Below are positions 5,433 to 14,850 of a stretch of 33,642 bases of DNA, piece by piece. The position numbers and the translations under genes are program-made. The notes below the pieces were generated by a model, which was not told the origin of the DNA, made no database searches, and worked only from the letters and a program-made list of their open reading frames with translations. Numbering within the stretch: position 1 is the stretch's first letter; the number at the start of each line of letters is the position of its first letter. Source of the stretch: CBDUXP01 sp965371225 [NCBI: uncultured bacterium] (lineage in GTDB: Bacteria > Abyssobacteria > SURF-5 > CBDUXP01); NCBI GenBank assembly GCA_965371225.1, contig CBDUXP010000041.1, forward strand, positions 1 to 33,642, written 5' to 3'.

Positions 5433-8051
5433 CTACCTGCCCAGCAGCTCGGCCACGATCCCGGCTGCGGCCGCAATCGCATCCGGCAGTGCTTCGGCGC
5501 GTTTCCCACCGGCCTGCGCCAGCTCCGCCTTGCCGCCGCCGCCGCCGCCCACCATCTTCGCCAACGGCTTGATGATCTCGCCCGCCTTGATGCGGTCCGT
5601 GAGGGAGGGGCTGACGGCGCACAAGAGCCCGACCTTGCCGTTGGTCGCCGAGCCCAGCACCAGGATGCCGTCGGGCAGTTTCCGGCGGAGCGCATCGCTG
5701 GCTTCCAGCAGCGCGGCGCTGTCGAGCCCCTCCAGCACCGCGGCCAACAGGGGGACGCCCCCCACGTCCTGAACCTGGTCCAGCACGTCGGACGCCCGCG
5801 CGGCGGCCTGTTTGCGCGAGGCACCGGCCAACTGCTTCTCGAGTTGCCGGCGTTCGTCCAAGAGTTGCCGCACGCGCCCCGCCACCTCCGCGGCCGGCAC
5901 GTTCAGTGCGGTCGCGGCGTCGGCGAGGGTCTGCCGCCCCGCGGCGATGTGCGCCGTGGCGTGCGGTCCGCACACGGCTTCCAGCCGGCGGGTCCCCGCG
6001 GCAATCGAGCTGTCGCTGAGCACATGAAACGTGCCGATCTCGCCCGTGTTGTGCAGGTGCGTGCCGCCGCACAGTTCCGTACTGAAGTCGCCCATCTCGA
6101 CGACGCGCACCATCTCGCCATACTTTTCCCCGAACAAGGCCATCGCGCCCGCCGCTTTCGCCTCGGCGATGGGTCGCACCGTCGTCCTCACCTCCACCGC
6201 TTGGCGGATGCGGTCGTTCACCAGCGTTTCGACGCGAGCCCCCTGCTCGGCGCTGGGCGCCGCAAAGTGGGTGTAGTCGAACCGCAACCGGTCCGGCCCC
6301 ACGTATGATCCGGCTTGGCTGACATGCTCGCCCAACACTTCACGCAGCGCGGCGTGCAGGATATGGGTCGCGGAATGGTGGATGGCGGTGGCTTGGCGCA
6401 CGTCCGCGGGTACCGCCACGTGGAGCACGTCCCCCACCCGTAGCGTGCCCTTGTCCACCGTAACCCGGTGCACCGTCAGGCCCGCCACGGGCGCTTGCAC
6501 GGTGCCCACCGTCGCCGTGGCCTGGCTGTTGCGGGCGCGCATGGTGCCCTGGTCCGCAATCTGTCCCCCGGCCTCGGCGTAGCACGGCGTGCGATCCAGG
6601 ATCACCTCCGCCTCGGTCCCCGCTTGGGCCGTGTCGACGCGCCCGCCCGCCTGCAGCAGCGCCACCACCGTGCCCTCGGCCTCCACCGCCTCATACCCGA
6701 GGAATTCCGTCGGCCCCAGCTCTTTCAATAGGTCCAGGTAGACCCGTTGGGCTTCCACGTCTTCGTACCGTGAGTCCGCCGCGCGGGCGCGTTCCCGCTG
6801 CTCCTCCATGGCGGCATCGAAACCGGCCTGGTCCACCGTCTTCCCGTGGTCGGCGGCCACGTCGCGGGTGAGGTCCACGGGAAATCCGTAGGTGTCGTAG
6901 AGGCGGAAGGCATCCGCACCGCTGATCTCGGAGCCGGCCGTCGCGTCGATGATCGAGGTGAGCATGGTGAGCCCTGTGGCAAGCGTGGCCTGAAACCGTT
7001 CCTCTTCGCCTTCGATCAACCGGGCGATCTGCGCGTGCTGCGTGCGCAGTTCGGTGTAATGGTCGCCGTACAGGTCCACCACGGTGCCACTGAGCGCGTG
7101 GAGAAACGGGTCGGTCAGCCCGAGGTCGCGGCCGTACTTGACGGCGCGGCGCAGGATGCGGCGCACCACGTACCCCCGTCCCTCGTTGGAGGGGAGGACG
7201 CCGTCGGCCATGACAAACGTGATGGCCCGCGCGTGATCGGCCAGCACGCGATAGGCCGTCAGGTTGTCCTTGTACGGAATGCCGGTCAGCTCCTGCGCCG
7301 CTTCGATGATGGGAAACAGGAGGTCCGTCTCGAAATTCGTCAGCTTGCCCTGGATCACGGACACCAGGCGTTCGAGCCCCATGCCCGTGTCGATGTTCTT
7401 CCGCGGCAGGTCCACGAGGGACCCGTCTTCCTGGCGGTCGAACTGCGTGAACACGAGGTTCCAGATTTCCACGTACCGGTCACAGTCGCACCCCACGGCG
7501 CAGGTCTTCCGGCGGCACCCCACCTTCGGCCCGTAGTCGTAGAAGATTTCGCTGCACGGGCCGCAGGGCCCCGTCGGGCCCATGGTCCAGAAGTTGTCCT
7601 CGTCCCCCAGCCGCGTGATGCGATCCGCCTTGACGCCGATCTGCTTCCAGATCTCGAACGCCTCGTCGTCATCCTTATATATGGAGACGTGGAGGCGCTT
7701 GACCGGAATGCCGATCACCTGCGTGATGTACTCCCAGCCCCACGCGCAGGCTTCGGCCTTGAAGTAGTCGCCAAAGCTGAAATTCCCCAGCATTTCGAAG
7801 AACGTGAGGTGCCGCGCCGTCCGGCCCACCTCCTCGATGTCCGACGTGCGGAAGCACTTCTGCGCCGTGGCGGCGCGCGTGTACGTCAAGTCCACCTCGC
7901 CGAGCAGCTCGCTTTTGAACTGCACCATCCCCGCGCTGGTGAACAGCAGGGTCGGATCGTTCGGCGGCACCAGCGGGTAGCTGGGCTTGATCGTGTGGTC
8001 GTGCCCGGCGAAGAAGTCGAGGAACTTCTGCCGGGCCTCACTGCCGGTCAT
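5433..8051 (-). CDS. alaS: Alanyl-tRNA synthetase
   Basis: This enzyme charges tRNA-Ala and is built in the usual order: class II catalytic core (KFLDFF near the N-terminus, then TLLFTSAGMVQF and RLVSVIQGK), tRNA-recognition region, editing domain with zinc ligands (HHSATHILHAAL and CGGTHLHNTGE), and a C-Ala domain ending in the GGGGGGKAELAQAGG stretch. From the ATG at 8051 it has 872 residues, in line with about 875 for E. coli, and starts MTGSEARQKFLDFF like its relatives. In-frame starts at 8066 (ATG) and 8090 (GTG) would add 5 or 13 residues without family similarity; none has a clear Shine-Dalgarno. It leads directly into ruvX. Confidence 0.98.
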   Translation of the reverse strand: MTGSEARQKFLDFFAGHDHTIKPSYPLVPPNDPTLLFTSAGMVQFKSELLGEVDLTYTRAATAQKCFRTSDIEEVGRTARHLTFFEMLGNFSFGDYFKAEACAWGWEYITQVIGIPVKRLHVSIYKDDDEAFEIWKQIGVKADRITRLGDEDNFWTMGPTGPCGPCSEIFYDYGPKVGCRRKTCAVGCDCDRYVEIWNLVFTQFDRQEDGSLVDLPRKNIDTGMGLERLVSVIQGKLTNFETDLLFPIIEAAQELTGIPYKDNLTAYRVLADHARAITFVMADGVLPSNEGRGYVVRRILRRAVKYGRDLGLTDPFLHALSGTVVDLYGDHYTELRTQHAQIARLIEGEEERFQATLATGLTMLTSIIDATAGSEISGADAFRLYDTYGFPVDLTRDVAADHGKTVDQAGFDAAMEEQRERARAADSRYEDVEAQRVYLDLLKELGPTEFLGYEAVEAEGTVVALLQAGGRVDTAQAGTEAEVILDRTPCYAEAGGQIADQGTMRARNSQATATVGTVQAPVAGLTVHRVTVDKGTLRVGDVLHVAVPADVRQATAIHHSATHILHAALREVLGEHVSQAGSYVGPDRLRFDYTHFAAPSAEQGARVETLVNDRIRQAVEVRTTVRPIAEAKAAGAMALFGEKYGEMVRVVEMGDFSTELCGGTHLHNTGEIGTFHVLSDSSIAAGTRRLEAVCGPHATAHIAAGRQTLADAATALNVPAAEVAGRVRQLLDERRQLEKQLAGASRKQAAARASDVLDQVQDVGGVPLLAAVLEGLDSAALLEASDALRRKLPDGILVLGSATNGKVGLLCAVSPSLTDRIKAGEIIKPLAKMVGGGGGGKAELAQAGGKRAEALPDAIAAAAGIVAELLGR

Positions 8052-8131
8052 GCGTACGGCGTCCATGGGATCGGGGCGGACGACAGTCACCGCCGCCAGC
8101 CCGAATCGCCTAACCTACCACCCGCCCCCAT

Positions 8132-8146
8132 CCCCGGCAACCGGGG
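8132..8146. terminator. Small GC hairpin between the selenoprotein gene and alaS
   Basis: CCCCGG-caa-CCGGGG is a perfect 6-bp stem with a 3-base loop in the gap between the selenoprotein stop and the alaS start. There is no U-run on either strand, so an intrinsic-terminator role is only a possibility. Confidence 0.2.
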
Positions 8147-8242
8147 CAGCGTCCGGCGCAGTGTCTCGGCCGAGGAGGCGCAGCACCACCGCCTCCAGGG
8201 TTGCGCCGGGCATGTGGGGGGCGCGTGGCGGCCCGGCGACGC

Positions 8243-9460
8243 TCAGCGGCCCTTGAGGGTCTGCTCCATGGGCACCAGCATCATGGCCCCCACGGTGTTC
8301 ACCATGCCGTCGTCCTTCTCCATACACGCCTGCTTGACGGCGCTGAGCAGCTTCCCGCCGGTGGTTTCGCCCCAGAACCACTCGGCCAGCGCGTCGCTCT
8401 CCGCCGCCCCGCCCGGTTGCGCGGTCACGGCCTCGAAGTAATACGCCTTCACGTCCTCGGCTGCGAGCTTCAACAGGAGTGCCGGCGGCATATCCCCGCG
8501 CGGGCTGTCGGGAACCCCCTCGTCGAGAAACGCCGCGACGAAGTCCGCGGCCGCGTCCGGGTCCAGGCCGCTGACGCCGACTGTGGTGCGTCCGCGCTTC
8601 TTCACGGCCAAGTCATACCACGAGCGCATCTTGGTCACTTCGCCCTTGAACGCCGCCTGGAGCTGGGACACCTCGGAGCTATCCACGGGGTCCGCGTCCA
8701 GGTTGATGGGACACGCCCAGGTGGCGTGCCCGTCGCCCGCGGGGGCGTCTTCCGGATAGTCCGCCAGCACAGGGCCACTCTCCGCGTCGAGCAACTCCAG
8801 CGTGGCCACCAACACGCGCCGCTGGAACGCCGCATCGTTGGGTGGGCCCAGAGGCCGGCCCAGATCGAACGGCACCCAGAGCGCCCGGGGCGGCTTCATT
8901 ACTTCGGTGTGCTCCCGAATCAAGCTGATGCTGACCGTCGGTACGCCTTCGTCTTCAAGGTAGTGGCTGAGCCCGCCCACGGCGCGCGTGCAGAACGGTC
9001 AGACGGGGACGAGCAGCGCCGCGTCCACCTGGTCCTTCTTGAGCAGGCCGGCCAGCTCGCGCGCGGTGTCTTCCATGCGCGCAGGGTCGGTCGCGCCCAT
9101 GAAGGAGTAGTGGTAGTCCGCCACGGATCCGATCACTCCTTCGTCCGCGAGTTCCCGCAGCCGGTCCAGCGGAAACGCCACGTTCCAATCCTGCTGCCAG
9201 CCGGTGCGGTCGTAGTTGGTCGACACGTGGCTCATGACGAGATCGGTAGCGGTTGCATCGCCGGGGATCACCCGGTAGTCACCGGCCATGGGGGTAAACG
9301 GCCGGTCGTCGCGCCGGTGGAGCCCGGCGGTGGAGATGAGCGCGACCCGCCGGGCGCTCAGGGCGGGCCCGGTCGCCCAAGGGTGTCTGTCGTACGTGGG
9401 ACATTCCAGGGCGGCGAGGAAGGACCGCTCCGGTTCGGGTAGCTGGTCGAGACGAGCCAT
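8243..9460 (-). CDS. GrdB-related selenoprotein (glycine/sarcosine/betaine reductase selenoprotein B family), in-frame TGA = Sec154
   Basis: Read conventionally this is two genes (153 codons ending in TGA, then an open frame starting at a GTG at 8980), but both are in the same frame with only six sense codons between them. Continuous translation gives 405 residues with the redox motif VPV-U-P-F-C-TRA (Sec154, Cys157), a UxxC site of thioredoxin-like chemistry. Family-typical blocks lie on both sides: ECPTYDRHPW, RVALISTAGLHRR and MSHVSTNYDRTG before, VPFDLGRPLGPPND and AFQRRVL after. Relatives with Cys in place of Sec are known; the physiological substrate of this non-clostridial branch is not established. 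AAGGAG lies 7 bases before the ATG. The reading requires SelA/B/C/D elsewhere in the genome. It is divergent from the SDR gene. Confidence 0.9.
8963..8980 (-). promoter_or_regulatory. Candidate bacterial SECIS element
   Basis: In the mRNA just after the UGA, GUGG-g-C / G-CCAC forms a five-pair stem with one bulged G and a 7-base apical loop GGGCUCA. The loop begins about 25 bases after the UGA and starts with G, which fits the general pattern of bacterial SECIS hairpins bound by SelB. The GTG that would look like a downstream start codon is the 5' arm of this stem. Inspected by eye only. Confidence 0.45.
8999..9001 (-). other. In-frame TGA, proposed selenocysteine codon
   Basis: The minus-strand codons read GTC CCC GTC TGA CCG TTC TGC, giving V-P-V-U-P-F-C. 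Cys three residues after Sec is the expected partner of a selenenylsulfide pair, and protein similarity continues on both sides without a frame change. That argues against a nonsense mutation. Confidence 0.88.
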
Positions 9461-9664
9461 CGGTGTGCTCCTTAATAGAGGCCGGTCTGGGCGGACCGTT
9501 CGCGCCGGAAGTCCCGGGTGCGCCGCCTTAGTCTATCGGGCGGTCCCCATCCCGCGTGTAGGCCAGTTCACAGCGGCGCGCCTGCCGCAGGGCAGCGGCT
9601 TGGGGTACACTAGCGCCTTTGCGGCGGGGCCGGGCTCCCTCAGCCCGCTGCGAATGGGATTTCC

Positions 9665-10456
9665 ATGGGACGACTGACAGGTAAACGCGCCGTTGTGACC
9701 GGCGCCGGCAGCGGCATTGGCCGCGCGTCGGCCACGTTGTTTGCGCAGGAGGGGGCCCAGGTGGTCGTCGCCGATATCAATGGCGACGCGGCTGCCGAGA
9801 CGGTGGAAGGGATTCGCGCCGGCGGCGGCACGGCGGAGGCCGCGACCGTGGACGTGGCCGTCGAGGATCAAGTGGCCGGCTTGATGGCGCAGTGCGTGGA
9901 TCTCTACGGGGGCCTGGAGGTGGTGTACAACAACGCGGGCGTGAGCGGGGGCGCGGCGCGTTTCCTGGACATCGAAACCGAGGATTGGAATCGGGTGATC
10001 GCGGTCAACCTGACCGGCGTGTATTTCGGGATCAAGCATGCGGCTCTCATCATGCAGGAGCGCGGCGGCGGGTCGATCATTTGTACGGCGTCAGTAGCGG
10101 GGTTGCGGTCGGGCGCCGGGGGCACCGCGTACAGCGCCAGCAAAGCCGGGGTCATCAGCATGACGCAGACCACCGCGAATCAGTTGGCCGGCAAGGGCGT
10201 GCGCGTGAACTGCATCTGCCCGGGCATTATCGAAACGGGCATGACCAAGCCCGTGTACGACATGGCACGCGCGCGGGGGTCCGAACACAAGATCGGGCAG
10301 TTGAACCCCACGCGCCGCGGGGGGCAACCGATTGAGATCGCGAACGCCGCCCTGTTCCTGGCCAGCGACGAGAGCAGCTACGTGAACGGGCAGGCGATCG
10401 CGGTGGATGGGGGGCTCAGCTCGAGCCACCCCTTTGTGCCGGGCCGCCTCGCGTAG
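9665..10456 (+). CDS. SDR-family NAD(P)-dependent oxidoreductase
   Basis: A classical short-chain dehydrogenase/reductase of 263 residues that should oxidise or reduce an alcohol/ketone pair in the cytoplasm; the substrate is unknown. Seen are the Rossmann motif TGAGSGIG (residues 12-19), VVVADING with an acidic residue after beta-2 (favouring NAD over NADP), NNAGVSGG, the active-site Ser in ICTASVAG, YSASK with catalytic Tyr and Lys, and the C-terminal SYVNGQAIAVDGG typical of FabG-like members. It starts at an ATG preceded by a weak GGGA. It is the first gene of a plus-strand run, 39 bases before the ABC-F gene. Confidence 0.94.
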   Translation: MGRLTGKRAVVTGAGSGIGRASATLFAQEGAQVVVADINGDAAAETVEGIRAGGGTAEAATVDVAVEDQVAGLMAQCVDLYGGLEVVYNNAGVSGGAARFLDIETEDWNRVIAVNLTGVYFGIKHAALIMQERGGGSIICTASVAGLRSGAGGTAYSASKAGVISMTQTTANQLAGKGVRVNCICPGIIETGMTKPVYDMARARGSEHKIGQLNPTRRGGQPIEIANAALFLASDESSYVNGQAIAVDGGLSSSHPFVPGRLA

Positions 10457-10495
10457 GCGCACCACGAGCCGCGCCGGCGGCGGCTGCTTCGCGTC

Positions 10496-12505
10496 ATGAG
10501 TTATATCGTTGCGACCGACTTGATCCTGGGCTTTGGCGGTCAGGTGATCCTGGACCGCGCGACGTTCTCCGTGGAAGAACAGGACCGGGTCGGGCTCATC
10601 GGGCCCAACGGGTCGGGCAAGTCCACGCTGCTGAAAATCCTGCACGGGGACCTGACGCCGGACGAGGGACGGCTCACCCGCGCCAAACGCTTGCGCATAG
10701 GCTACCTGCCCCAGGACATCACCGAGCTACGTGGCGAGTCGCTCTTGAACTCGGTGCTCGCTTCCGTGCCCGGCCGGAGCGATTTGGAAATCCGACTGAC
10801 CGAGGTGGAGGCGGCGTTGGAGCGGGCGGAGGAGAGCGACGCGCAAATCGCCCTGTCGCAAACCCTGGCGGACGTGCACGAGGAGCTGGCCCACTTCGAG
10901 GACCAATTCTCGCCGCATCAGGCCATGCGGATCCTGCGGGGCCTGGGCTTTCGGGAGAGCGATGATGCGCGGCCCTTGCCGGAATTCTCGGGCGGGTGGA
11001 AGATGCGCGCTGCGCTGGCGGGCTTGCTCTTCCAGCAGCCGGACGTGCTCCTTCTGGACGAGCCGACGAACCATCTGGACCTGCCCTCCGTGCGGTGGCT
11101 GAACGACTTCCTGGCCCAGTACCGGCACGCCATGGTGCTCATCAGCCACGACCGCACGTTTCTGAATGGGCAGGTGAACCGCGTGCTGTCCTTCGAGGTG
11201 GAAGGGTTGCGCAGCTACCCCGGCAACTATGACGCGTACCTGGTCCTGCGCGAGGAGGAAGTGCGCGTGCTGGAGAACCGCGCGCGGAACCAGGAACAGA
11301 AGCGCAAACAGATGGAACAGTACATCGCGCGCTTCCGTGTGTCCGCCCGCCGGTCGGGCCAGGCACAGAGTCGCATCAAGGCCCTCACCAAAATGCAGGA
11401 GATCGTGATTCCCGGGCGCCGGAAGTCGCTGTCGTTTCGGTTTCCGTCCGTGGAGCGCTGCGGCGAGGTCGCCCTCAAGGCGGAGAAGATCGGGAAGGCC
11501 TTCGGCGACACGGTGCTGTATACCGACCTGGATCTGACAATCATGCGCGGCGATCGCATCGGCGTGGTGGGCGTGAACGGGGCGGGCAAGACGACGCTCT
11601 TGCGGCTGCTGGCGGGGGAGCTGAAACCGGACGCGGGAGCGGTGGACCGGGGCCATCACGTCAGCCTCGGTTACTACGCGCAGCATCATGCGGACTCCCT
11701 GACCCCGGGCAACTCCGTGCTGAACGAAGTGCACTATGCGACGCGGGAGGCCGGGGAACAGTTCGCCCGATCAGTCCTGGGCTTGTTTCTCTTCAGAGGG
11801 GATGCGGTGGAGAAACCCGTGAGCATCCTCTCCGGCGGGGAGAAAGCGCGCGTGGCGCTCGCGCGGCTGTTCGTCCAGTCCCACAACGTGCTGTTGATGG
11901 ATGAACCGACCAATCATCTGGACCTCGACTCATCTGAAGCGCTGGCGGAGGCGCTGCAGACGTTTGGGGGAACGCTCGTCTTCGTCTCCCACAACCTGGC
12001 CTTCGTGAACGCCCTGGCCACCAAAATCTGGGATATCGCGGACGGCACCCTGACCGAGTACGCCGGCACCTTGGACCAATACCTGGACCACCAGCGCCGC
12101 CGGGCCCGGCCCACTCCGGCGGCCACGGCGTCGGCGGCGCCCCCCGTGGCGGAGACGCCTGCGGCGAAGACGCCTGGAACGAAGCGGGGGAAGACGGGAC
12201 GGGAGGGGAAGGCGCGCCGCCGGCGGGAGGCGGAAGCGCGCCGCACCGTCAACAAGCGGCTCCAACCTTTGCGGCGGGGGGTGGCCGAGTTGGAGGGGCG
12301 CATCGCGGAGCTGGAAGAGCGGCAGCGCGAACGCGAAGACAAATTGGGCCGCCAGGAAATCTATGACAACCCCGTGCTCTTTCAATCGCTGCTGACGGAA
12401 TTCAACACGGATCGCGAAAACCTGGAGCGGCTGCTGGCGCGGTGGGAGCGGAAGCACGCGGAGTTGGAGGGGCTCGAGCAGTCGCCGAGCGCGACGGACT
12501 CGTAG
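10496..12505 (+). CDS. ABC-F family ATPase (Uup/YheS type)
   Basis: A soluble protein of 669 residues with two ABC modules and no membrane domain, the layout of ABC-F proteins that act on the ribosome. Module 1 has Walker A GPNGSGKS (36-43), signature FSGGWKM and Walker B LLLDEPTNHLD. A charged interdomain linker with the P-site-reaching arm (RARNQEQKRKQMEQYIARF) follows. Module 2 has GVNGAGKT, LSGGEKAR and LMDEPTNHLD. The last ~130 residues are an Ala/Pro/Lys-rich spacer and a Glu/Arg-rich coiled coil, as in Uup and YheS. The role is most likely translation-associated; antibiotic protection cannot be judged from sequence. No good Shine-Dalgarno is seen, so coupling to the upstream SDR transcript is possible. 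Confidence 0.95.
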   Translation: MSYIVATDLILGFGGQVILDRATFSVEEQDRVGLIGPNGSGKSTLLKILHGDLTPDEGRLTRAKRLRIGYLPQDITELRGESLLNSVLASVPGRSDLEIRLTEVEAALERAEESDAQIALSQTLADVHEELAHFEDQFSPHQAMRILRGLGFRESDDARPLPEFSGGWKMRAALAGLLFQQPDVLLLDEPTNHLDLPSVRWLNDFLAQYRHAMVLISHDRTFLNGQVNRVLSFEVEGLRSYPGNYDAYLVLREEEVRVLENRARNQEQKRKQMEQYIARFRVSARRSGQAQSRIKALTKMQEIVIPGRRKSLSFRFPSVERCGEVALKAEKIGKAFGDTVLYTDLDLTIMRGDRIGVVGVNGAGKTTLLRLLAGELKPDAGAVDRGHHVSLGYYAQHHADSLTPGNSVLNEVHYATREAGEQFARSVLGLFLFRGDAVEKPVSILSGGEKARVALARLFVQSHNVLLMDEPTNHLDLDSSEALAEALQTFGGTLVFVSHNLAFVNALATKIWDIADGTLTEYAGTLDQYLDHQRRRARPTPAATASAAPPVAETPAAKTPGTKRGKTGREGKARRRREAEARRTVNKRLQPLRRGVAELEGRIAELEERQREREDKLGRQEIYDNPVLFQSLLTEFNTDRENLERLLARWERKHAELEGLEQSPSATDS

Positions 12506-12519
12506 GGTCTGCGGCAACC

Positions 12520-14817
12520 ATGGAGCGCTTCTTTCGTTTCATCCTCCAACATCGTTACGTCACGCTGGTCGCGCTGGCGGGGGTGACGGCATTCTTCGTC
12601 GCGCAGTATCCGCGCGCGCGGCTGGCGACGGACTTGTTCGAGTTCTTTCTCGATGAGCCGCAGATCGTTGAGGACTACCGCCACGCGGTCGAGGAATTCG
12701 GCACGGATACCATCACGATCGTGGCGTTCGATGCGGACGAGGTGTTTACCGCGGACGGATTGCAGCGCCTGAAACGGGCTGTGGAGGAATTGGAAGCCGA
12801 CGAGTACGTCGCGCGGGTGATGGCCGTGGTGACGGCGAACAAGATTGAGGGCACGGAAGAAATGTTGATCGTGCGGCCCTACATCGATGAGATGGAGGAC
12901 ACGCCCGAGTGGTTCGCCGAATTTCGCCGGGCGATTGCGGAGCACGAACTGTATCAGGACATGTTGCTGTCCCGGGACGGCACCACGGCGGTGATTGCCA
13001 TCGACGGTACGCCGGATGAGTCCCGCACGGCGGAGGATGCGGCCCCGTTCTGCGCCGCCGTGAACCGCATTCTGGATCGACACGAGATTGCCCTCGGCGA
13101 ACGCCACATGGTCGGATTCGCGCCCACCACGGCGGAAGTGGTGGCCCAGACCGTCTTCAATACGGTCCGGATTCTCCCGATCACCCTGGTGACGGTATTT
13201 TGCATCGGCTGGGCGCTGTTCCGCGCGTTCTGGCCCCCGATCCTGACGCTGGGTGTGGCCGCCTTGGCGGTTGTGTGGGTCGCCGGGTTTGCGATCCTGC
13301 TTTCGCCGAAGGTGAATGTACTCGTCAGTATCGTGCCCATCGTCATTCTGGTGCTGAGTTTCGCCGACGTGGTGCACTTGACCAACGCGTACCTGACGGC
13401 GGTGACGGATGGGGTCCCGAAAGAACAGGCCATCCTGCGATCCGCGACGGAAGTGGGACCGGCGTGTTTGTACACCAGCGTCACCACCCTCCTGGGCTTC
13501 GGCGCGTTCGCCGTGGTGCCCGCGAAGATGATGCGCCAGTTTGCCTTCATCATGGGCTTCGGCACCGCGTCGGCGTTGCTGATTTCCGTCACGCTCGTGC
13601 CCGTGCTGTTCTCGTTCTTTCCCGAACCGGCACCGCGCCGGAAGGGATTGAGCGCGAGCCATGGGTCGCCCCTGGACCGCCTCCTGCTCTGGTGCCAGAC
13701 AGTGACTCGCCAACGTCCGAGGTGGATCGCGGCAGTTGCGGTGGTGGTCGTCCTCGCGTGCGGAATCCAAACAAGCCGGCTGCACGTGGAGACGGACTTG
13801 GTGCAGCGGTTCGCCAAGTCGAACCCGCTACGCGCGGGGTACATGTACTTGCAAGCGCGCATGGCCAGCGGGAACACGGCGGAGATCATTATCGAAACCC
13901 CGGAGCGGGACGGGGTCTACGACCCGGCGTTCTTGCGCGCGGTGCAGGAAATGCAACGGCAAGTGCTCGCGCTGCCGTCGGTGGACGCGGCCCTCGCGCT
14001 GACGGACCTGCTGGCGGTGATCCACCGCGAGATGAACCCGGGCAAAACGGCGCCTGGCGACCTGCCGGATACGCGCGAACTGGCGGCGCAGTACGTCTTG
14101 CTGTTCTCGCTCGGCGGGGCCGATGATTTGACGCCGCTCGTCAATTACGAGCGGAACCGCCTGCACATGACCCTCCGCCTGAATGTCACCGGGATGGGGG
14201 CGACGCACGATACGGCGCAAGCCGTGTTGGCGATCGCGGAGCGTACCTTGCCTCCGGAGGTGCACGTCGTTGCCACCGGGCATATGGTAATCCTGGGTCG
14301 GGTACTCCGCAGTCTGGTCCGCGGCCAGGTGACCGGGCTCCTCTCCGCCATGGCCACCATCACCGTGGTGTTCATCATTGCGTTTCGGAGCCTCCGGACC
14401 GCGTTCGGCGGCATGGTCGTCAATTTCGTCCCCATGCTCATCTTCTTTGGTACGATTCCCTGGTTCAATACGCACTTCGATAGCGACTACATCGTGATTG
14501 GGGCGGTGGCGTTGGGGATAGCCGTGGACGATACGATTCACTTCCTCCACCGGTACCGCCTGGAGCTGAGTCGCAGCGCGGGCGACGTCGACCAGGCCCT
14601 CCACCGCACCATTGAGCACACGGGCAAGCCCATCGTGCAGACGACCGTAATCATCCTGTTCGGTTTCGGGGCGTTCAATCTCAGCAGCTACACTACTGCG
14701 CGCGCCTTCGGCGCCATGCTGGGTTGCACGCTCGTGTGGGCCTTGCTCGCGGACCTGTTGCTGTTGCCCGTGCTCATCCGCGCCGGGTGGGTGCCCATGC
14801 CCGTCCCTGCCGATTGA
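12520..14817 (+). CDS. RND-superfamily exporter (MMPL/SSD type)
   Basis: The 765-residue inner-membrane protein has the RND layout: one N-terminal membrane helix (about 14-31), a large extracytoplasmic loop, a five-helix bundle, a second helix (about 407-422), a second loop and a second bundle ending in VDDTIHFLHRYR and a final hydrophobic pair. The sterol-sensing-domain-like segment VPIVILVLSFADVVHLTNAYL and its repeat in the second half mark the MMPL/SSD subgroup, which moves lipids or other hydrophobic molecules using the proton gradient. The ATG at 12520 was chosen because residues from MERFFRFILQHR are family-like, and this start clears the ABC-F gene by 14 bases. The substrate is unknown; no periplasmic adaptor or TolC gene is adjacent. 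Confidence 0.92.
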   Translation: MERFFRFILQHRYVTLVALAGVTAFFVAQYPRARLATDLFEFFLDEPQIVEDYRHAVEEFGTDTITIVAFDADEVFTADGLQRLKRAVEELEADEYVARVMAVVTANKIEGTEEMLIVRPYIDEMEDTPEWFAEFRRAIAEHELYQDMLLSRDGTTAVIAIDGTPDESRTAEDAAPFCAAVNRILDRHEIALGERHMVGFAPTTAEVVAQTVFNTVRILPITLVTVFCIGWALFRAFWPPILTLGVAALAVVWVAGFAILLSPKVNVLVSIVPIVILVLSFADVVHLTNAYLTAVTDGVPKEQAILRSATEVGPACLYTSVTTLLGFGAFAVVPAKMMRQFAFIMGFGTASALLISVTLVPVLFSFFPEPAPRRKGLSASHGSPLDRLLLWCQTVTRQRPRWIAAVAVVVVLACGIQTSRLHVETDLVQRFAKSNPLRAGYMYLQARMASGNTAEIIIETPERDGVYDPAFLRAVQEMQRQVLALPSVDAALALTDLLAVIHREMNPGKTAPGDLPDTRELAAQYVLLFSLGGADDLTPLVNYERNRLHMTLRLNVTGMGATHDTAQAVLAIAERTLPPEVHVVATGHMVILGRVLRSLVRGQVTGLLSAMATITVVFIIAFRSLRTAFGGMVVNFVPMLIFFGTIPWFNTHFDSDYIVIGAVALGIAVDDTIHFLHRYRLELSRSAGDVDQALHRTIEHTGKPIVQTTVIILFGFGAFNLSSYTTARAFGAMLGCTLVWALLADLLLLPVLIRAGWVPMPVPAD

Positions 14818-14844
14818 TCGCCGCGCCGCACGATCCCATACAAT
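14814..14844 (+). promoter_or_regulatory. Candidate promoter for fetAB, possibly giving a leaderless mRNA
   Basis: TACAAT (5 of 6 to TATAAT) ends 6 bases before the fetA ATG; a weak -35, TTGATC, lies 19 bases upstream, overlapping the end of the RND gene. The usual -10 to start distance would place +1 on the A of the ATG. No Shine-Dalgarno is present, which agrees with a leaderless transcript. Confidence 0.35.
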
Positions 14845-14850
14845 TCCGTC

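Noticed and set aside
6846-8441. 531-codon plus-strand frame opposite alaS
   Set aside because: It is antisense to conserved alaS sequence and shows no protein family features.
8999-9001. Pseudogene or frameshift explanation for the split GrdB-like gene
   Set aside because: There is no frame change, the codon is TGA, a Cys lies at +3 and similarity is continuous; selenocysteine explains all of this better.
12382-13785. 467-codon minus-strand frame opposite the ABC-F end and the RND gene
   Set aside because: His/Arg/Gln-rich shadow translation; the plus strand carries clear RND and ABC-F motifs.
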